Positions 1-4,340 of a stretch of 5,818 nt of DNA are shown here, piece after piece (position 1 is the stretch's first letter; each line of letters begins with the position of its first letter). Position numbers and translations under genes: made by a program. The notes below the pieces were generated by a model. It saw only the letters and a program-made list of their open reading frames with translations. It made no database searches and was not told the origin of the DNA. Origin of the DNA: CAYQQU01 sp964419545 (lineage in GTDB: Bacteria; Bacteroidota; Bacteroidia; Chitinophagales; Saprospiraceae); contig CAYQQU010000141.1 of the NCBI GenBank assembly GCA_964419545.1, forward strand, positions 1 to 5,818, in the 5' to 3' direction.

Positions 1-55
1 GCTTGTATTTTTACCCGGCTTGAAGAGACGGGCTAACCAACTGAACTACCGGACC
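1..55 (-). tRNA. tRNA-like 5' portion, partial at window edge
   Basis: Read on the minus strand from base 55, the sequence opens like a tRNA: a seven-base acceptor strand GGTCCGG, TA at positions 8-9, D-stem GTTC and a D-loop AGTTGGTTA with the GG pair. This is the 5' half typical of bacterial tRNA-Asp/tRNA-Glu genes. The T-arm and 3' acceptor strand would lie outside the window. The fit then worsens. The expected 3' D-stem strand (GAAT or GAAC) is missing, and about three bases appear deleted. The best anticodon-arm fold (CCGTC/GCCGG, loop TCTTCAA) has one mismatch and C instead of the invariant T at position 33; it would read UUC (Glu), but this is not secure. A good promoter lies just upstream, which favours an expressed gene. 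It may be a divergent tRNA or a decayed remnant, and the isotype is left open. Confidence 0.5.
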
Positions 56-84
56 GAAAACACGCATTCGTTCTTGCGCGAGTG

Positions 85-115
85 CAAATGTAAGCCTCCT
101 ACCGAAACCACACAA
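85..115 (-). promoter_or_regulatory. Bacteroidota-type promoter for the tRNA-like gene
   Basis: On the minus strand, TACATTTG (bases 92-85) matches the Bacteroidota -7 consensus TAnnTTTG exactly. A TTG at bases 115-113 lies 20 bases upstream, at the usual -33 spacing. Transcription would start near base 79, giving a leader of roughly 20-25 bases before the tRNA-like 5' end at 55. An A/T-only stretch lies just upstream of the -33 element (bases 126-143) and could act as an UP-like element. Confidence 0.6.
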
Positions 116-125
116 TACCTAACCG

Positions 126-143
126 AAAAAAAACAAAAAAAAA
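126..143. other. A-tract between two divergent promoters
   Basis: On the plus strand eight A's, one C and nine A's follow one another in an otherwise GC-rich neighbourhood. The tract lies upstream of both the minus-strand tRNA promoter and the plus-strand accA -7 box. It could be a shared curved or UP-like element. Its T9 segment on the minus strand also forms the U-run of a candidate terminator. Confidence 0.5.
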
Positions 144-161
144 TTCCCGCCGGACGGGGAA
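135..161 (-). terminator. Candidate intrinsic terminator on the minus strand
   Basis: On the minus strand the stem TTCCCCG/CGGGAA (one bulged C, five-base loop TCCGG; bases 161-144) is followed directly by nine T's (143-135). This has the form of a Rho-independent terminator. No minus-strand gene is seen between it and 2723, so it would stop only antisense transcripts coming back from the accA operon, just before the tRNA promoter. The structure may instead be incidental to the A-tract. Confidence 0.4.
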
Positions 162-177
162 GTAGTTTGGCGATTGC

Positions 178-185
178 TAATTTTG
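178..185 (+). promoter_or_regulatory. -7 promoter box for the accA operon
   Basis: TAATTTTG matches the Bacteroidota -7 consensus TAnnTTTG perfectly on the plus strand. No TTG or TTTG is found about 20 bases upstream, so the -33 half is weak or absent. A start near base 191 would give a GC-rich leader of about 90 bases before accA. It is the best candidate in this gap and would transcribe accA, the DUF6913-like gene and dapA together. Confidence 0.45.
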
Positions 186-209
186 CAGGACGCCTCGTCG
201 CCGGCACAC

Positions 210-243
210 GGGCGGCGCGATCAAGTAATGAACAGGGCCGCCC
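210..243 (+). other. Stem-loop in the accA leader
   Basis: GGGCGGC (210-216) pairs with GCCGCCC (237-243) across a 20-base loop. Short palindromes CCCGCGGG (243-250) and GCGATCGC (250-257) follow, and the first shares base 243 with the stem, so alternative folds are possible. The structures end about 10 bases before the ribosome-binding site. No known riboswitch or protein-leader motif was recognised. Confidence 0.3.
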
Positions 244-266
244 CCGCGGGCGATCGCTCACCAACA

Positions 267-274
267 AAAGGAGG
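267..274 (+). promoter_or_regulatory. Shine-Dalgarno that fixes the accA start
   Basis: AAAGGAGG lies six bases before the ATG at 281. The open frame continues upstream to base 20 through tRNA-like and promoter DNA, so this site, together with the homology start, decides that accA begins at 281. Strong Shine-Dalgarno sites are less common in Bacteroidota than in Proteobacteria, which suggests high expression. Confidence 0.8.
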
Positions 275-280
275 ACAGCT

Positions 281-1258
281 ATGGTATTTCTGGATTTCGA
301 GAAACCGTTGGAAGGACTTTACGAACAACTCGAGAAGATCAAACAGGTTGGAGAAGAAGGAGACATTGACGTCGCCGAAATGATCAAAGAACTGGAAAAC
401 CGTATCCGCAACAAACGCAAAGAGATATACAGCAACCTCTCCGGCTGGCAAAAGGTCCAGCTTTCCCGGCACCCCGAACGCCCCTATACGCTGTACTACA
501 TCAAACAGATGTGCCGCAAATTCATCGAACTGCACGGCGACCGCTGCTTCAAAGACGACAAAGCCATCGTGGGCGGCCTCGGCAGCCTCGACGGGCAGAG
601 CGTCGTCATCATGGGGCACCAAAAGGGGGTAAACACCAAAATGCGGCAGTACCGCAACTTCGGCATGGCCAACCCCGAAGGCTACCGCAAAGCACTGCGC
701 CTGATGAAGCTGGCCGAGCGCTTCAACTACCCCGTCGTCACGCTCATCGATACGCCCGGCGCCTATCCGGGGCTGGAAGCGGAGGAGCGGGGACAGGCCG
801 AAGCCATCGCCCGCAACCTCTTTGAAATGGCGCAGCTGCGCGTCCCCATCATCTGCGTGGTGATCGGCGAAGGCGCCTCGGGCGGCGCGATCGGCATCGG
901 ACTGGGCGACCGCGTCTTTATGCTGGAAAACACCTGGTATTCCGTGATCTCGCCCGAGTCGTGCTCGTCGATCCTCTGGCACAGCTGGGATTATAAAGAA
1001 AAAGCCGCCGAAGCCCTGAAACTGACGGCCGACCACATGCACGAGTTCGGATTTATCGACGGCATCATCAAAGAACCGCTGGGCGGCGCACACGCGGCGC
1101 CCGAAGAGATGGCCAAATTGCTCAAGCGACAGATCAAAAAGGCCATCGCCGAGGTGCAGGGCATGAGCCCCGAAGAACGCATCCAGGCCCGCATCGAAAA
1201 GTACGGCGCCATGGGCGTCTACGACGAAGCGGCGGCGGTACAAGAGAACGAAGAATAA
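281..1258 (+). CDS. accA: Acetyl-CoA carboxylase carboxyltransferase subunit alpha
   Basis: The 325-residue product is the alpha subunit of the cytosolic carboxyltransferase (alpha2beta2 with AccD), which moves the carboxyl group from carboxybiotin to acetyl-CoA to make malonyl-CoA for fatty-acid synthesis. The length matches the family (E. coli 319). An N-terminal alpha-helical region (about 1-55) precedes the crotonase-fold domain. Characteristic family stretches are MGHQKG at 111-116, RNFGMANPEGYRKALRLM near 125-142, IDTPGAYPG at 156-164, EERGQ at 168-172 and the glycine-rich GEGASGGA at 196-203, which in this family helps form the oxyanion/CoA site. SPE at 224-226 and PLGGAH at 266-271 are also conserved. 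The ATG at 281 follows a strong Shine-Dalgarno and gives the normal N-terminus. Its stop codon TAA shares one base with the next gene's ATG. No key residue appears lost. accD, accB and accC are not in the window. Confidence 0.97.
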   Translation: MVFLDFEKPLEGLYEQLEKIKQVGEEGDIDVAEMIKELENRIRNKRKEIYSNLSGWQKVQLSRHPERPYTLYYIKQMCRKFIELHGDRCFKDDKAIVGGLGSLDGQSVVIMGHQKGVNTKMRQYRNFGMANPEGYRKALRLMKLAERFNYPVVTLIDTPGAYPGLEAEERGQAEAIARNLFEMAQLRVPIICVVIGEGASGGAIGIGLGDRVFMLENTWYSVISPESCSSILWHSWDYKEKAAEALKLTADHMHEFGFIDGIIKEPLGGAHAAPEEMAKLLKRQIKKAIAEVQGMSPEERIQARIEKYGAMGVYDEAAAVQENEE

Positions 1259-1806
1259 TGGACGCATTTCGAAAAATACAGTTGTTTTTCCATCGCTATT
1301 TCCTGAAGCAACAACTTAAGCGCCAGGCGACCGCACCCCGCGGCGTCGCCTACAACCGGGCGCGCGAGATCGGCCTATTTTTCCAGGCCGATGATCTCGA
1401 CCGCCGGGAGATCGTCCTGGCTTTCGCCGAAAAGCTCCGCAAAAAAGGCAAAAAGGTTAGCCTGCTCGGTTATTTCGACCACCCGGTGAGCTCGCCTAAT
1501 TTTACCTTCCCCTATTTTACGCGCAAAGATACCGACTGGGCCCTGCGGCCTACCGGCAGCGCCGTTCAGGACTTTCGGCAAAAACGCTTCGATATCTGGA
1601 TCACGGCCGACACCCGGCCGCACTTCTTCGCCGAATACCTGGCCGCCCTCTCCCCCGCCCGGTTGCGGGTAGGCCCCGTAACCACCCAAACGGAATGTTA
1701 CGAACTGATGGTGGATACAGGACGCCGCGACGACCTCAAATTTTTCCTGAGCCAGGTGGAGATGCTGCTCGACAAGACGAATTCACACCATGAAGAAGCC
1801 GCCTGA
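1258..1806 (+). CDS. DUF6913-like protein of unknown function
   Basis: This 182-residue protein resembles the Bacteroidota-restricted DUF6913 family, whose members commonly sit beside dapA; the assignment is from memory of the family. It has a basic N-terminus (FHRYFLKQQLKRQ, about 11-23) and no signal peptide or membrane segment, so it is probably cytosolic. A segment near 35-75 (IGLFFQADDLDRREIV, then KKGKKVSLLGYF) looks like alternating beta-strand and helix. After it come the aromatic PYFTRKDTDW and a second strand-like FDIWITADT. This could be a Rossmann-like alpha/beta fold, but no nucleotide-binding or catalytic motif is evident. Its ATG shares a base with the accA stop (TAATG), and its 3' end overlaps dapA by 17 bases. 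Both junctions imply coupled translation and expression with the two enzymes. Function is unknown. Confidence 0.85.
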   Translation: MDAFRKIQLFFHRYFLKQQLKRQATAPRGVAYNRAREIGLFFQADDLDRREIVLAFAEKLRKKGKKVSLLGYFDHPVSSPNFTFPYFTRKDTDWALRPTGSAVQDFRQKRFDIWITADTRPHFFAEYLAALSPARLRVGPVTTQTECYELMVDTGRRDDLKFFLSQVEMLLDKTNSHHEEAA

Positions 1807-2683
1807 TATTTCCGGAACGGGGGTCGCCCTCGTTACGCCTTTCCGCAATCACGCCATCGACTATCCTGCGCTCGCCGACATCATCGAATACGTCATCGCG
1901 GGCGGCGTCGATTTTATCGTTTCCCTGGGCACCACCGGCGAAGCTATCACGCAAAGCGCCGACGAATGCCGCGCGGTGCTCGACTTCACCATCGAAAAGA
2001 CGGCGGAGCGCGTGCCCATCGTGGCGGGCCTCTTCGGCGGCAACTATACGGAGAAGCTGGTCGCTGGGGTGAGACGGTACAATTTCGACGGCATCGCCGC
2101 CATCATGTCGAGCAGCCCGGCCTACAACAAACCTTCCCAGGAGGGCATCTTTCAACACTATATGGCCCTGGCGGAAGCCTCGCCGCGCCCGATCATCCTG
2201 TACAATGTACCGGGACGCACCGCCAGCAATATCGAGGCGGAAACGACGCTTCGCCTCGCCGAAGCCGGCGAGCAGTTTATCGCAGTTAAAGAAGCTTCGG
2301 GCGACCTGGCGCAGGCGATGCAGATCCTGAAGCACCGGCCGCCCCACCTGCGCGTGCTCTGCGGAGAGGATCCGCTGACGCTGCCCATGGTGGCCTGCGG
2401 CGGAGAAGGGGTGATCTCGGTCATCGCCAATGCCTATCCGCGCCAGTTCTCAGATATGGTGCGCGCAGCCCGCGCCGGCCACTTCGCGGAAGCGCGCCGG
2501 ATCAATGACCAACTACTCGATATCCATCCCTGGCTTTATGTGGAGGGCAATCCCTCCGGCATCAAAGGCGCCATGTCCATCCTCGGAAAATGCGCCCGGG
2601 AGGTGCGCATCCCGCTGACGCCCCTGTCCGACGCGACCTTCGCTCAACTCCGGGCGGCGATGGGGCAGGAGGAAACGGAATAA
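1790..2683 (+). CDS. dapA: 4-hydroxy-tetrahydrodipicolinate synthase
   Basis: DapA condenses pyruvate with aspartate semialdehyde in the first committed step to diaminopimelate and lysine. The 297-residue product has the full TIM-barrel length. By-eye alignment to E. coli DapA places the Schiff-base lysine at K167 (IAVKEASGD), the catalytic triad at T48 (GTTGE), Y112 (AYNKPSQEG) and Y138 (ILYNVPGR), and the substrate-binding arginine at R143. The enzyme should therefore be active. Residues forming the E. coli lysine-feedback site are mostly replaced (A52, A57, C60 and A111 for S48, H53, H56 and Y106), so feedback may be weak or absent. The start at 1790 is supported by the family N-terminus (GTGVALVTPF). 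It has no clear Shine-Dalgarno and lies inside the previous gene, consistent with translational coupling. It is probably the last gene of the operon. Confidence 0.97.
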   Translation: MKKPPDISGTGVALVTPFRNHAIDYPALADIIEYVIAGGVDFIVSLGTTGEAITQSADECRAVLDFTIEKTAERVPIVAGLFGGNYTEKLVAGVRRYNFDGIAAIMSSSPAYNKPSQEGIFQHYMALAEASPRPIILYNVPGRTASNIEAETTLRLAEAGEQFIAVKEASGDLAQAMQILKHRPPHLRVLCGEDPLTLPMVACGGEGVISVIANAYPRQFSDMVRAARAGHFAEARRINDQLLDIHPWLYVEGNPSGIKGAMSILGKCAREVRIPLTPLSDATFAQLRAAMGQEETE

Positions 2684-2703
2684 CGGCTGCCTGATCCGGG
2701 ACC

Positions 2704-2724
2704 AGTGGTGCGTTACCCACCACT
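2704..2724. other. Stem-loop between convergent genes
   Basis: AGTGGTG (2704-2710) and CACCACT (2718-2724) form a perfect seven-base stem with a seven-base loop in the 39-base gap between dapA and the convergent FadL-like gene. The right arm overlaps the stop codon of the minus-strand gene. Neither strand has a T-run after the stem; on the plus strand A's follow. It is therefore not a standard intrinsic terminator, but it could block or stabilise 3' ends on both strands. Confidence 0.45.
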
Positions 2725-4198
2725 AAAAATTGAACCCGAAGGTGGCCAGAATGCGGTTGAAGACCACCTCGTTTTCCACGAACTGTTCCGGCGGTGGGTT
2801 GAGCTGATCCTGGCTGATCTGGTAGGGGACGTAGGTCTCCGTCAGGTTGTTGCGGCGATACGCCAGGTCGAAAAAGAATTTATTACCCCGGTACCCGACG
2901 CCGGCGCTGTAGCCGTGGTTGACGGTGTTGTCGCCCTCGAAGGGGCTCGGCAGTATGTTGAATCCTGCGCGCAGCCGGAAAACCTCGTAGGCGAATTCTC
3001 CGCCGAACCGGAAATTGGTGACCGATTGGAACTGCGTTCGGATATCGCCGTTCACGGCATTCTCGTCGACGGCGAAACCGTCGTAGCGGAACTGGCTTTT
3101 ATTGTAGTTAAGGTGTTCCACCTCTGCCGAAAGGAATCCGCTTTTGTTAAATACCAGGCCTAGGCTGCCGACAAACCGCCAGGGAGTGCGCAGCCGGTAA
3201 TCGAACAGGCCGTCGGGCGAGGCGGCTTCCCCGCGGAACGGCCCCATATCATCGGTAAAGTTGTAGACCATTGACGTATTGAACCGGTCACTCAGGCGAT
3301 AAGCCGTCGGCGTGTGTACCGCGGCGCCCAGGCGCAGCATCTGTACCGGTCGGATGATGACGCCGGCTTTGGCGTTGATGCCCCAGCCGGTGGTGGTCAG
3401 CTCTTCCCGGAATTGAAGATCGTCAAACAATGGTACGACATCGTCCGGGTCGCTTTCCTCATAGAGCTTGTCTTCGTTAAAATTGACGATAGGGAAGCCG
3501 ATGGTCGCTCCGAAGAGGATCTTTTCGTCGTAATTACCGGCAAAAGACAGGAGAAACTCGTTGATCGCACCTCGCGTTTCGACGTCCTGCGTGCGGAAAA
3601 TTTCCGCATTGGGCGCCACTTCGTAATCGCTGAGGTAGACGTCGTCGATGTCAACGGGGGTGAAGAGGGCGTTGGCGTCGATGGCGACCCCGGCTTCGAA
3701 GGCGTCGGGCCCTTCCGGTGAATTGGCGAGTTCGAGGAAGCGGTCAGTGATGGAGCCGGTCGAGAAGCCGCTATAGACGAAGCGTTGGTTGAAGTTGGCC
3801 AGCCGGTTGAGGCCGAAACCGAAGTTGAAGGTCTTCCATTTCCTGCTGCGCGGTCGCGAAGTAATGACCAGGCCGAAATTGTTGATGTTGAATACCGAGC
3901 GGTCTTCTTCGACGCCGGCATTGTTCTCTTCATTGGTTAAGACCGAAGTCGTATTGGTGATCATAAAGGCCGGCGTGAACGTAAATTCCGAACGCCGGTA
4001 CCAGCCGAGTCCGGCCGGGTTGACGCTGAGGGTGGCGAAGTCGGAGCCCAGAGCACCGAGGGCGCCGCCGGCGCCGACAGTGCGGGCGGTGCCGCCGACT
4101 TGGAATTGACTGTATCGGAGGGCGTCGAAGGCCGTTTGCCCTTCAAGTTGAAAGGCCAGGGCCAGGATACATAACAGGGATAGACTACGTGCGAGCAT
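2723..4198 (-). CDS. OmpP1/FadL-like outer-membrane beta-barrel protein
   Basis: This 491-residue protein belongs to the Bacteroidota branch of the OmpP1/FadL/TodX family, outer-membrane barrels thought to pass hydrophobic substrates such as long-chain fatty acids; the substrate here is unknown. A Sec signal peptide (hydrophobic about 5-18, probable cleavage near Q21) precedes the family N-terminal segment: FDALRYSQ (24-31), GGTART, glycine-rich GAGGALGALGSDFA (42-55) and the NPAG hatch motif (60-63). The rest has repeated aromatic/polar beta-strand patterns and ends in FGFNF, the terminal aromatic typical of BAM-inserted barrels. The ATG at 4198 is the first in-frame ATG that leaves a normal signal peptide. 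The frame stays open to 4306, and a strong Shine-Dalgarno points to an upstream ATT at 4222, so the true start is uncertain. No promoter was found in the short gap behind the terminator at 4272-4316. It converges on dapA. Confidence 0.88.
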   Translation of the reverse strand: MLARSLSLLCILALAFQLEGQTAFDALRYSQFQVGGTARTVGAGGALGALGSDFATLSVNPAGLGWYRRSEFTFTPAFMITNTTSVLTNEENNAGVEEDRSVFNINNFGLVITSRPRSRKWKTFNFGFGLNRLANFNQRFVYSGFSTGSITDRFLELANSPEGPDAFEAGVAIDANALFTPVDIDDVYLSDYEVAPNAEIFRTQDVETRGAINEFLLSFAGNYDEKILFGATIGFPIVNFNEDKLYEESDPDDVVPLFDDLQFREELTTTGWGINAKAGVIIRPVQMLRLGAAVHTPTAYRLSDRFNTSMVYNFTDDMGPFRGEAASPDGLFDYRLRTPWRFVGSLGLVFNKSGFLSAEVEHLNYNKSQFRYDGFAVDENAVNGDIRTQFQSVTNFRFGGEFAYEVFRLRAGFNILPSPFEGDNTVNHGYSAGVGYRGNKFFFDLAYRRNNLTETYVPYQISQDQLNPPPEQFVENEVVFNRILATFGFNF

Positions 4199-4230
4199 TG
4201 TATTTAGCGATTTCTTTGAAATGGTTTTAA

Positions 4231-4238
4231 CTCCTTTT
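4231..4238 (-). promoter_or_regulatory. Displaced Shine-Dalgarno upstream of the FadL-like gene
   Basis: On the minus strand AAAAGGAG (4238-4231) is a strong Shine-Dalgarno, but it lies 32 bases before the first plausible ATG (4198). Eight bases after it, at normal spacing, stands an in-frame ATT codon (4222-4220). Starting there would add eight residues (ISKKSLNT) and give the signal peptide a more basic N-region. Nothing resembling a Shine-Dalgarno lies at normal distance before 4198. Confidence 0.5.
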
Positions 4239-4271
4239 ACGGGTGGTTGGTGTGGAGGTTTGTGGCAGGAC

Positions 4272-4316
4272 AAAAAAAAGTGGGTGGAAATGCTTGTGAT
4301 GTCCACCCACTTTTTT
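4272..4316 (-). terminator. Strong intrinsic terminator, near-symmetric on both strands
   Basis: A 15-base perfect stem (4274-4288 with 4302-4316, core GTGGGTGGA/TCCACCCAC) encloses a 13-base loop. On the minus strand the stem is followed by T's (complement of eight A's at 4272-4279), 24 bases after the stop of the secreted-protein gene, so it terminates that gene. The plus strand also ends in six T's, so it could work in both directions. It separates the secreted-protein gene from the FadL-like gene. Confidence 0.85.
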
Positions 4317-4340
4317 CAGCCCCTGCGCCCGGCAATTTTA

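Noticed and set aside
250..257. GCGATCGC as a functional HIP1-type site
   Set aside because: A single 8-base palindrome in GC-rich DNA is expected by chance, and HIP1 is a cyanobacterial feature.
20..280. N-terminal extension of accA by 87 codons from a TTG start
   Set aside because: The extension runs through tRNA-like, promoter and A-tract DNA, has no family similarity, and a strong Shine-Dalgarno with ATG at 281 gives the normal AccA N-terminus.
221..1267. Long minus-strand ORF of 348 codons opposite accA
   Set aside because: It mirrors the accA codon pattern in GC-rich DNA, resembles no known family, and accA is certain.
2704..2724. Intrinsic terminator for dapA or the FadL-like gene
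   Set aside because: The stem is good but no T-run follows on either strand, so it is listed only as a stem-loop.
2705..3163. Plus-strand ORF of 152 codons inside the FadL-like gene
   Set aside because: It lies wholly opposite a well-supported outer-membrane protein gene and resembles no known family.
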